A stretch of 64,000 nt of DNA from Lachnospiraceae bacterium. GTDB lineage: Bacteria > Bacillota > Clostridia > Lachnospirales > Lachnospiraceae. The DNA lies in NCBI GenBank assembly GCA_017500935.1, contig JAFVXW010000085.1, positions 1 to 64,000 of the forward strand, read 5' to 3'. A program made the position numbers and the translations under genes. Positions within the stretch are counted from its first letter, which is position 1. The number at the start of each line of letters is the position of its first letter. Shown one piece after another: positions 1 to 7,297 of the stretch. Below the pieces are notes generated by a model, which did not search any database, was not told where the DNA came from, and was given only the letters and a program-made list of their open reading frames with translations.

Positions 1-127
1 GGGACTTCCACGTATATAACGAGTTAACATTGATACCGAGATCTCTTGCTACCTTAGCAGCTGATTCTCCGGCTAAGACACGCTTTACAGCCTGTTCTTT
101 AAATTCTGCACTGTACTTATTGGACAT
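1..127 (-). CDS. IS3-family transposase OrfA, N-terminal part (cut by window edge)
   Basis: The minus-strand reading from the ATG at 127 gives 42 residues starting MSNKYSAEFKEQAVKRV, followed by a helix-turn-helix that ends in SLYTWK. This is the signature of the HTH_Tnp_1 / IS3 OrfA N-terminus, which binds the element's ends. A good ribosome binding site (GGAGGG) lies 6 bases upstream of the ATG. The gene runs off the left edge, so it cannot be said whether OrfA is intact or whether OrfB follows. Family assignment is from sequence pattern. Confidence 0.8.
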   Translation of the reverse strand, partial: MSNKYSAEFKEQAVKRVLAGESAAKVARDLGINVNSLYTWKS

Positions 128-195
128 AATCAATCCCTCCTGTTGGTTTGATTATACCATTCATTCCACGTGTCTATCAAATGGGGTATAAGTCA
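1..195 (-). mobile_element. Partial IS3-family insertion sequence, 5' end
   Basis: The left edge holds the start of a transposase OrfA gene read leftwards out of the window. Upstream of it (128-195) is a short non-coding stretch; on the minus strand it begins TGACTTATACCCC, which fits the TG-type end of an IS3-family element. The outer boundary near 195 is inferred because the other inverted repeat lies outside the window. Confidence 0.6.
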
Positions 196-395
196 CCGTA
201 CATAATGCTTCAAATTCGGGTTATTTACTGCATTTCTCAAACTTTCATTTACTGCTGGTGGCCGTACTTGAACGCAGAAGCCTCCGGAAAATGCTGAAAG
301 AAAGGGGCCTTCAGAGTGCTTGCATAGGGAGTGCAAAAAAGTGTAAACAATATTATAAATCTTTAAGAAGATTATTGCTAAACGGTTTATTAGCT

Positions 396-1115
396 TTAAT
401 CTGCAAGACTATGAAGTGCTCGGGTCAAAGAGGACGCATTCTCATATCCTACTAATGCCGCTGTCTGTGCTACTGTTTTACCCTTGGCAATATATTCTCG
501 TGCCCGCAACAGGCGGTATCTTTTCAGATACGCATAAGGAGTCTGTCCCACTTCATTTTTAAATCTTCGAATAAAATAATTTTCTTCCAAATGCGAAAAT
601 GCTGCCAATTGAGCAATTGTGATATATTCCGCATAGTGTTGATGAATATAATTTTGTACTTCACACACCACAGTGTCCGTACTAAATGGTAAAGGTTTCC
701 TATTCCAAAGCAGCCTCAGCAGTAAATCCAACACAGAATATAAAATATCCATATGATCCCTTTTCACAGAAACGCTGAGTATATCCATCAACTGAACCAT
801 CTTCATAATCTCCGGATATTCAATAGCTTCATAGATAATCGGAGATTTCGAAATAATCGGCGGCATGGAAACAAAATCAAAATATATGTGATCGATTGGC
901 TCCTCAGAATCCGTTTCAAATCGCGCCTGTAGATTATAAGGAAACAGATATATCTTCCCGGGAATAAAATCCTTCATACACCCATTCTCTTGATATCTTC
1001 CTTTTCCACTTTTGATATAATACAAACGCTGCATCTCAATAGAGGATTTCAGTCTCCATTCCTCCGGTGCTGTAGTATTACCAAATGTATCAATCCAAAG
1101 AGTAAATTTTTCCAT
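396..1115 (-). CDS. AraC-family transcriptional regulator, C-terminus short
   Basis: The 239-residue protein has an N-terminal cupin-like sensing region (about 1-130) and a C-terminal double helix-turn-helix (about 140-235), with the usual AraC pattern IAQLAAFSHLEENYFIRRFK followed by the conserved GQTPYAYLKRYRL. It is divergent from the GH29 fucosidase gene, so it probably senses a sugar and activates that gene and perhaps the locus to the right. AAAGGA sits 7 bases before the ATG. Odd: most family members continue about 10-15 residues past the point where this protein ends (RALHSLAD), so the last helix looks clipped, possibly linked to the IS end 200 bases away. Not tested for function. Confidence 0.85.
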   Translation of the reverse strand: MEKFTLWIDTFGNTTAPEEWRLKSSIEMQRLYYIKSGKGRYQENGCMKDFIPGKIYLFPYNLQARFETDSEEPIDHIYFDFVSMPPIISKSPIIYEAIEYPEIMKMVQLMDILSVSVKRDHMDILYSVLDLLLRLLWNRKPLPFSTDTVVCEVQNYIHQHYAEYITIAQLAAFSHLEENYFIRRFKNEVGQTPYAYLKRYRLLRAREYIAKGKTVAQTAALVGYENASSLTRALHSLAD

Positions 1116-1184
1116 TCCCCATTCCTTTCAAAAGTCTATTTTGGTTATGTTCATAAAGATTTTTGTTATATACAAACCGGCTAT

Positions 1185-1214
1185 TTGTCAATATCCTATT
1201 AATATCAATAATAA
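1185..1214 (+). promoter_or_regulatory. Possible promoter of the GH29 gene
   Basis: TTGTCA (1185-1190) and TAATAA (1209-1214) are 18 bases apart in an AT-rich stretch between the divergent AraC and GH29 genes. The -10 is poor, which would suit an activator-dependent promoter. Weak evidence. Confidence 0.3.
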
Positions 1215-1246
1215 TTGTCAAGTTGATTTTGGAAAGGATGAGGAAT

Positions 1247-2245
1247 ATGAATGGCAAAGAATGGTTCAAAGAAGCAAAATACGGGATGATGATCCATTGG
1301 GGGTTATACAGTATTCTCGCAGGTGAATGGAAAGGTCATCGAATGGGTGGAATCGGCGAATGGATCCAGCAATACTATCGTATTCCCAAGGCTGAATATG
1401 AACAGCTGGCCAAGGTATTCAATCCCATTTATTTTGATGCAGAGGAGTGGGTAAAACTGGCACAGGATTCCGGAATGAAATACATGGTGATAACTGCCAA
1501 GCATCATGAAGGATTCTGTATGTATCATACCAAAGTGGATCGCTATAACATTGTAGATGCCACACCTTTTGGACGTGATGTAATAGGAGAGCTTTCTGAG
1601 GCATGTTACAAACATGGCATGAAATTAGGGCTTTACTATTCTCAGGATCTTGACTGGCACGAACCAAACGGCGGCGGTTGGGAAAGAGGAAAAACCTGGG
1701 CGGGAGCAACCGGCAACCCCGGTGATGCTTATTGGGTGAATAACTGGGATTTCCCAAATGATGGCCAGAAGAACTATACACAGTGTTTTGAAGATAAGAT
1801 TAAACCTCAGGTGACAGAGTTAATGACCAGGTATGGTGATATCTGCCTTATCTGGTTCGATACTCCAAGTTCTATTTCTCCGGCACAGAGTCAAGAATTG
1901 TACGATCTGGTAAAACATTATCAGCCGGAATGCCTTGTGAATTCCAGAATTGGAAACGGCCTGGGTGACTATTGCTCCACTGGAGATAACGAAGTAGATT
2001 TCGATCCCAGTACTAAGGATTTCCCATTATTTGAATGCCCGGCAACCTTAAATGATACCTGGGGCTACAAGTCTTTTGATAATAATTGGAAATCCAGAGA
2101 ACAGGTTCTTGGTCTGCTGGATCGTTTAAATGCCCGTGGCATCAACTATCTTCTGAATGTAGGACCGGATGCACTTGGACGCATTCCAGGACCTGCCCAG
2201 AATATTTTCCGCGCGGTAGGTGAACATATTCATAATTTAAAATAG
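1247..2245 (+). CDS. GH29 alpha-L-fucosidase, catalytic domain only
   Basis: This 332-residue protein removes terminal alpha-L-fucose by a retaining mechanism. It is a GH29 TIM barrel: it opens with NGKEWFKEAKYGMMIHWGLYS, has the ITAKHHEGFCM segment, and carries the likely nucleophile Asp205 in IWFDTP. The ATG at 1247 is chosen because GGAAAGG lies 9 bases upstream; the earlier ATG at 1238 abuts that site. There is no signal peptide, so the enzyme is cytoplasmic. At 332 residues it is shorter than typical GH29 enzymes, because the C-terminal beta-sandwich domain is missing. It stands alone on the plus strand, divergent from AraC. Family is clear; the exact linkage cleaved is unknown. Confidence 0.9.
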   Translation: MNGKEWFKEAKYGMMIHWGLYSILAGEWKGHRMGGIGEWIQQYYRIPKAEYEQLAKVFNPIYFDAEEWVKLAQDSGMKYMVITAKHHEGFCMYHTKVDRYNIVDATPFGRDVIGELSEACYKHGMKLGLYYSQDLDWHEPNGGGWERGKTWAGATGNPGDAYWVNNWDFPNDGQKNYTQCFEDKIKPQVTELMTRYGDICLIWFDTPSSISPAQSQELYDLVKHYQPECLVNSRIGNGLGDYCSTGDNEVDFDPSTKDFPLFECPATLNDTWGYKSFDNNWKSREQVLGLLDRLNARGINYLLNVGPDALGRIPGPAQNIFRAVGEHIHNLK

Positions 2246-2363
2246 GTTTTATACACAAAATAAATCTCAACAACAATGCACTCCATCTGCTGTGGAACAT
2301 AACGCACACTAGAGTCTATATGACAAAATATTTTTTTGATATTATTCCGGCAGATATTACGCT

Positions 2364-2395
2364 AGAGAGCGCCCGAAAAGAACTGCTCTCTTTTT
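2364..2395 (+). terminator. Intrinsic terminator after GH29 gene
   Basis: AGAGAGC (2364-2370) pairs with GCTCTCT (2385-2391) around a 14-base loop and is followed by Ts. It lies between the convergent fucosidase and GH28-like genes. An outer CCGGCA/TGCCGG pair could extend the structure. Confidence 0.65.
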
Positions 2396-2431
2396 GCCGG
2401 ATGCACACATACTGCTCCGGAAACATTCATT

Positions 2432-3568
2432 TTAAATGCTGATCGTAACCGGCTCATTATCCTCATACAGCGCATTGGTATGAAGATGATTGATCGTGCC
2501 GCAGTTTCTGAAGAAACGCATTGGTTCTCCTGTATGATTTTCTGTCGTGATATTCTCCAGTATCATCTGCTCGATCACTGTATTTTCACGTACCAATATG
2601 GTATCGATCGGTATCACATATTCCACACGATGCAGATCTGCAATCTTCAATGCTTTTATGTAAAGTTCATCATCAATAAATATCAGCGGATATACATAGG
2701 AATCCTCCGGCTTATTATAAACCGGCAGCCGTACTGCCTTGCTGGCGTAAATATTATCCAAAGTAATTCCATCAAAACATCCCACACCGCCTGTAAAGGG
2801 ACATCTGGTAATTCCAATGCAATACTGGAAATAGGTTCCATATACATTTGTGATATGAATGTTTTTTACAGGATATTTATCACTGCCGGAATAAAGACGC
2901 ACCGCACTGTGACAATCCTCTGCATAAATACCGTCAACTGTAACATTGGTGATCGGTCCGCCGGAACCTTCATCTGCATTTATCGCCACAAGATCATCGT
3001 AACAGGCACCCTGCAGATTTGTAATATGGCCATAATGACAGTTACCATTCAGATGAACGCCGTCCATATTCGTGGCAAGCGGATTTCCATAGTTAAAATC
3101 AAAAACAATGTTGTCCACTGTAAAATAGGATACAGTGTCTAACGTGATCGCAAACGTGATCACATCCTTCATCGTTAAGGAATTTATGCGAAGTCCCTTA
3201 ATATTTTTGAAGAAAATGGCAAATCCGTTATAATCTGGATTTTCGCTCTTTTCTTCCAGACCTAACCAGGGATTGGGAGACTGCTCCAAATTGTTATAAT
3301 TCCAGATTCCGCCTTCGATCTCGATATTTTTCAGGCATATTTCGCTCTCTTTATTCGTCAGCATATAACAGTCTGATTTAGGCATCAGCTTCACTTCCGC
3401 AAACCTGGGAAGCACAAGCTTAAAATTGCCCGGAAGTTCCAGCGGTTTTGAAATAAGATAACATTCTTCCGGCTGCGGAAGTGTTAAAATTCCTTTTGTT
3501 GAGTCAATCAGTTCCTGAATTGCCAATGTATCATCATGAATACCGTCACCATAAAGTTTATAATGCAT
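2432..3568 (-). CDS. GH28-like beta-helix glycosidase (polygalacturonase superfamily)
   Basis: The 378-residue protein is a right-handed parallel beta-helix of the pectate lyase / GH28 type. It starts with the typical KLYGDGIHDDTLAIQELID, then shows helix coils and the active-site pair NMDG (167-170) and DD (191-192) in YDDLVAINADE, which match the catalytic aspartates of GH28. GH28 enzymes hydrolyse galacturonide or rhamnogalacturonan linkages. No signal peptide is visible, so it would work on imported oligosaccharides. It is last in the minus-strand row, 22 bases after the SGNH gene, with AGGAG 6 bases before the ATG. Substrate cannot be fixed from sequence. Confidence 0.75.
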   Translation of the reverse strand: MHYKLYGDGIHDDTLAIQELIDSTKGILTLPQPEECYLISKPLELPGNFKLVLPRFAEVKLMPKSDCYMLTNKESEICLKNIEIEGGIWNYNNLEQSPNPWLGLEEKSENPDYNGFAIFFKNIKGLRINSLTMKDVITFAITLDTVSYFTVDNIVFDFNYGNPLATNMDGVHLNGNCHYGHITNLQGACYDDLVAINADEGSGGPITNVTVDGIYAEDCHSAVRLYSGSDKYPVKNIHITNVYGTYFQYCIGITRCPFTGGVGCFDGITLDNIYASKAVRLPVYNKPEDSYVYPLIFIDDELYIKALKIADLHRVEYVIPIDTILVRENTVIEQMILENITTENHTGEPMRFFRNCGTINHLHTNALYEDNEPVTISI

Positions 3569-3590
3569 AAAATTCTCCTGTCATTTATCA

Positions 3591-4598
3591 TCATCTTTGC
3601 ATCATAGCAGCTGTCAGATTGGCTGTAATTTCTTCTACACCGTAAATACTGGGATGCGTCAGATCCCCGCATACACCGCGCGAGGATGTAAGCAGAGCCG
3701 AGCCATCCAGATAAACGGTATTGGGCAGTTTCAGTTCGCCGATCACCTTCCGCACGATCTGTCTGTAAGCTGCTGCTTTTTTGTCACCCAAAATGTCGCT
3801 GTAACAGAAAAACACATCCATACAAAAGAAGATTTTATCAGGATGCGCTCCCGCAATGGCCGAAATGAAATATCTGACTCTTCTTTCAAACTCCTCATCT
3901 GAAAGATCCATCACATTGATTCCCATTTCCAGCGTTGCAAAGTCAAAATCATCTCTGGAGGCAATATAGTCTGCAGCACATTTTTCCAGCCTTGCAGAAC
4001 CGGCCAGTCCCATATTGATCAGATCAGCTCCCATATTTTGTGCCACCCGGTTCACCCAGGTATAAGCCTGCGGTACACACAGGCTGCCAAAGGTAATAGA
4101 AGACCCATATGCCAGAAAACGCTTTGCCGGCACATCCTGCGGATCGGGCGGCTCAATATCCCCTTCAATCTCATATATATTTATCTTTGCTCCCGGAAGG
4201 ATTACTCTCACAAGCCGGGGAGAAAAAAGCATCTTATGCTCTGCATGAATCCTTTCCAGTGCTTCCATATTTTCAGGCGGCGGGATCATGATGTCAGTAG
4301 GTGTTTCAAAGATCTGTTTGGTACAGTCCGTCCAACCTGCCGCAATATCCCCGTAAAAGACCTCCGCACTGGCACAGGCTCTTGTCTGTGCAGACTCTCC
4401 CGTGCTCAGTCGGATCCGCACACTGTCTGAACGGATTCGGAATCGGATCTCTGTACCGCTGCCGCACTGATTCATGGCCTGTCCCTGTACACTCATACCA
4501 TCGGCAACTGCCTTTGGATAGCGCAGCATGGCATATCCTCTGCCTTCTTCCTCCACAAGCTCTGCTACATTATATAGTTCAGCCGATTTCCAGATCAT
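3591..4598 (-). CDS. SGNH/GDSL-type carbohydrate esterase
   Basis: The 335-residue protein has an N-terminal beta-sandwich-like region (about 1-150) and an SGNH hydrolase domain (about 160-335). Block I is YGSSIT with catalytic Ser167; block V is DLTH with Asp312 and His315. This two-domain layout resembles CE2-type acetyl esterases and other bacterial SGNH esterases that strip acetyl or similar groups from sugars. It lies 18 bases after the GH95 gene and 22 bases before the GH28-like gene, so it probably deacylates the same glycan. No signal peptide. The ester removed is unknown. Confidence 0.8.
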   Translation of the reverse strand: MIWKSAELYNVAELVEEEGRGYAMLRYPKAVADGMSVQGQAMNQCGSGTEIRFRIRSDSVRIRLSTGESAQTRACASAEVFYGDIAAGWTDCTKQIFETPTDIMIPPPENMEALERIHAEHKMLFSPRLVRVILPGAKINIYEIEGDIEPPDPQDVPAKRFLAYGSSITFGSLCVPQAYTWVNRVAQNMGADLINMGLAGSARLEKCAADYIASRDDFDFATLEMGINVMDLSDEEFERRVRYFISAIAGAHPDKIFFCMDVFFCYSDILGDKKAAAYRQIVRKVIGELKLPNTVYLDGSALLTSSRGVCGDLTHPSIYGVEEITANLTAAMMQR

Positions 4599-4616
4599 AT
4601 ATATCCCCCATTCCTT

Positions 4617-7073
4617 TTATGTAAACTTAATTACATATTCTTTCCCCGCTATTGTATCAAAAGATAATACCTCTCCTTCCATCCGATATTCTTCGATTCC
4701 AGGATCACCTATCATCTTCTGTCCTTTCGGAACACAGATTCTGCAGTTTTTTCCACAGCGGGAATAAATTTTCATGCTGGTCAGCTTATGGTTTTCCCAG
4801 TAAATGTCCGTTACAAATCCATTGCGCCCTGCAATTCCTGTCATGGAACCTGTCTCCAGTTCTGACGGAAGAGCGGCCAGCGGCGTGATCACTCCATCAC
4901 TGTCCTGATAAAACAGCTCTGCTATGGCGGATATCAGACAGATCTGTGCATCCACCTGCATGACCTTATGACCCGGAAACCACGGAATACCATATCCTTT
5001 GTTCTCATAATCATTGGTAGCCATCATCATATTATCCAGCATAAACGGCAGCAACAGGTAAATCCGTTCAAAAGCTTCCTGACTCCGCCCATATCTGGCC
5101 ATAATCTGTGCATCCCATGCAAATGAAAAAGAAGTGGAAGCTCCTTTGCCCGCCGCCAGGCGTCTGGCAAGCAATTTTTCCAGACCGTCACATACATCGG
5201 GCATACTTCTTTTGTTGATATAGCTGCCCGGGCAGAACGAAACCCATGGTGAACGGTGCCGATGTCCCGGTTCTGTTTCTTCATGTTTTTGCGTCCACTC
5301 TGTGATACAACCCTCTTCATCGATCGGAAGCTCCCTTATTTTTTCAAGCAGCTTCGCATATTTCTCTGCTGTCTGCGGTTTTTCCAGCTGCTGTGCCGCT
5401 GTCATGACATGCGCAAACAATTCTTTGGTCAGGGAAAGATCGATCGTGGATGCTGAAGAAAGCCACTGTATCTTTCCATCCTCTATAAGTCCCATTTCCG
5501 GTGAAGCTCCAAAGGGATAGGTCAGTTTTCCCTCCTCTTCAACAAGCATTTCCTCCAGAAACTCTGCTGCACTCAAAAAGACAGGATATATCCGTTTCAA
5601 TAACTTATCACTCATGTCATGCTCATAATAGATCCAGAGAATCTGCATCAGCCATGCAGTAGCTGTCAGCCAGGTCGCACCTACATTATCTGTGTTTCCC
5701 AACACATTTGGATCACAGCATCCATTAAAAGCAATTCCTCCGGCACCATAAAGCTGTTTTGCACGCTGCCGCGCCTGCCCCGAAAGGCGTTCTATCCATT
5801 CTAAATAAGGTTCATACCATTCTATGAGTCCGGCACTCACCAACGGCCAGTAGCACATCTCAATATTTAAGTCGGTATGATAATCACTATCCCATGCAGG
5901 ACGGGTATCCCGATTCCAAATTCCCTGCAGATTGATCGGAGCCTTGGATACTGCCCCTTCAGGCTGAGGCATACCGGATGCAATAGCAATATAGCGGGCT
6001 GCATTATACATCAGCTCCGTCATAAACGCCGTCATTACACCAGTCTCCAACGCTTCCTGTATGCGCATCGGTGTCGTTTTCTCAGGTTTTTCATCAACTC
6101 CTGCTCCCAACCGCAGGCAGACACGGTCATAAAAAGAAGAAAAATGCTTTCTGTGTATTTGTTCCATTTCCAAAAAAGCAGGTGTTTTTCCGGTCTTTTC
6201 CATGCAGTACGATACAGGGTCATCGGTTTCATCATCTACTGCGATCCCAATTATCAGTGTCACTTCATCGCAGCTGTCAAAATAAAATGACGGTCCCCGG
6301 GAAAAATTCACTGAAGTATCCCTGTCAAACACATACTCCAGACCGAATTTCTTTTCGGGCATTTCTTCATTTTCTGTTCCATAGGTACGTTTTCCCATGG
6401 TAATGCGGCCATTTTTATGCAGTATGCGGACTGCACCGCCAAATTTCCTTCCTTCTTCAAATGCAGCAGAAATGGTAAGATATCCATATCCGGCATCCCC
6501 TGTCACACTGCATTCCGGATCCAGAATACGTGATAAGGACACCTCTCCCGTAAGCCGTCCCGGTGCAGAAGCTGTCAGATGCATTACCACTACACCGCTA
6601 TCATAAGAACAAAAGGAGGTTCTGTGATATCTGATATCACCGCTGACAAATTCTGTACACACCACTCCATGTCTCATATCCAGACCGCGGCGATACTCTG
6701 TGATGTTTTCCGAGGGCAGAGCCATGTTCAGATACAGATCAAATGCCGGAACAAACGGATTTATATAGATCGCATTTCCCGTATACGCCACTGTTTCCTC
6801 CAACAGCTTTTCAGCCTCTGCCCACCTGTCCTGCATAGCCAGTTCTTTGATTTCCGGCATGTCCTGATATGTCTGAAATTCAGGACTCTTCAGATAGGAT
6901 CTCCATAAGCGGTCATGGTTAAGCGCCACCATCTCTTTTTGTGGATCGCAATATACCATTGCACCCAGCCTTCCATTGCTAATTGGATAGGCTTCTGCCC
7001 AATCAGAAGCTGGTTTGGTATCCCAGATAAATGAGGAGGATGCTGCATTTTCAAAATAATCTGTTTTTTTCAT
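4617..7073 (-). CDS. GH95 alpha-L-fucosidase or related glycosidase
   Basis: This 818-residue protein matches GH95 end to end: N-terminal beta-sandwich with EAYPISNGRLGAMVYCDP and LNHDRLW, an (alpha/alpha)6 barrel with the general acid Glu526 in GASPEMG, and a C-terminal beta domain. GH95 enzymes are inverting and mostly remove alpha-1,2-fucose or L-galactose. Odd: where the Bifidobacterium enzyme has an Asn-x-Asn pair that activates water, this protein reads Asp401-Leu-Asn403 (DLNIEMCYW). The ATG at 7073 is preferred over the TTG at 7079 because AGAGG is 8 bases from it. It has its own promoter (7132-7160), no signal peptide, and heads the 3-gene tail of the locus. Confidence 0.85.
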   Translation of the reverse strand: MKKTDYFENAASSSFIWDTKPASDWAEAYPISNGRLGAMVYCDPQKEMVALNHDRLWRSYLKSPEFQTYQDMPEIKELAMQDRWAEAEKLLEETVAYTGNAIYINPFVPAFDLYLNMALPSENITEYRRGLDMRHGVVCTEFVSGDIRYHRTSFCSYDSGVVVMHLTASAPGRLTGEVSLSRILDPECSVTGDAGYGYLTISAAFEEGRKFGGAVRILHKNGRITMGKRTYGTENEEMPEKKFGLEYVFDRDTSVNFSRGPSFYFDSCDEVTLIIGIAVDDETDDPVSYCMEKTGKTPAFLEMEQIHRKHFSSFYDRVCLRLGAGVDEKPEKTTPMRIQEALETGVMTAFMTELMYNAARYIAIASGMPQPEGAVSKAPINLQGIWNRDTRPAWDSDYHTDLNIEMCYWPLVSAGLIEWYEPYLEWIERLSGQARQRAKQLYGAGGIAFNGCCDPNVLGNTDNVGATWLTATAWLMQILWIYYEHDMSDKLLKRIYPVFLSAAEFLEEMLVEEEGKLTYPFGASPEMGLIEDGKIQWLSSASTIDLSLTKELFAHVMTAAQQLEKPQTAEKYAKLLEKIRELPIDEEGCITEWTQKHEETEPGHRHRSPWVSFCPGSYINKRSMPDVCDGLEKLLARRLAAGKGASTSFSFAWDAQIMARYGRSQEAFERIYLLLPFMLDNMMMATNDYENKGYGIPWFPGHKVMQVDAQICLISAIAELFYQDSDGVITPLAALPSELETGSMTGIAGRNGFVTDIYWENHKLTSMKIYSRCGKNCRICVPKGQKMIGDPGIEEYRMEGEVLSFDTIAGKEYVIKFT

Positions 7074-7131
7074 TACCAATACCTCTGCTTTTCCGGCGTC
7101 AACGTTATATTTACTGCCAATTTATAGATAA

Positions 7132-7160
7132 ATTATAAACCTTGCATTTCTATAACTCAA
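7132..7160 (-). promoter_or_regulatory. Promoter for GH95-SGNH-GH28 segment
   Basis: On the minus strand TTGAGT (7160-7155), a 17-base spacer and TATAAT (7137-7132) form a good vegetative promoter. It lies just downstream of a terminator that ends the upstream pair of genes, so the three distal genes can be transcribed on their own. Confidence 0.7.
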
Positions 7161-7221
7161 TTACAGGAATGATACATTTTTTCCTTCCTATGCATTTTTT
7201 AAGATTTCATTCCGGCAATAG

Positions 7222-7264
7222 AAAAAAGCGGAAGGGGCTGTCAGTTAACCGACACTCCCTTATT
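7222..7264 (-). terminator. Intrinsic terminator after the unassigned glycosidase gene
   Basis: On the minus strand AAGGGAGTGTCGG pairs, with a two-base mismatch and a G-T pair, with CTGACAGCCCCTT across a TTAA loop. The stem is followed by CCGC and a run of six Ts. Confidence 0.65.
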
Positions 7265-7297
7265 TTCCTTCAACTGTCAAAGATGAGATTATTACAG

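Noticed and set aside
258-455. 65-residue plus-strand frame near the left end
   Set aside because: Starts without a ribosome binding site and overlaps the end of the AraC gene; composition is not protein-like.
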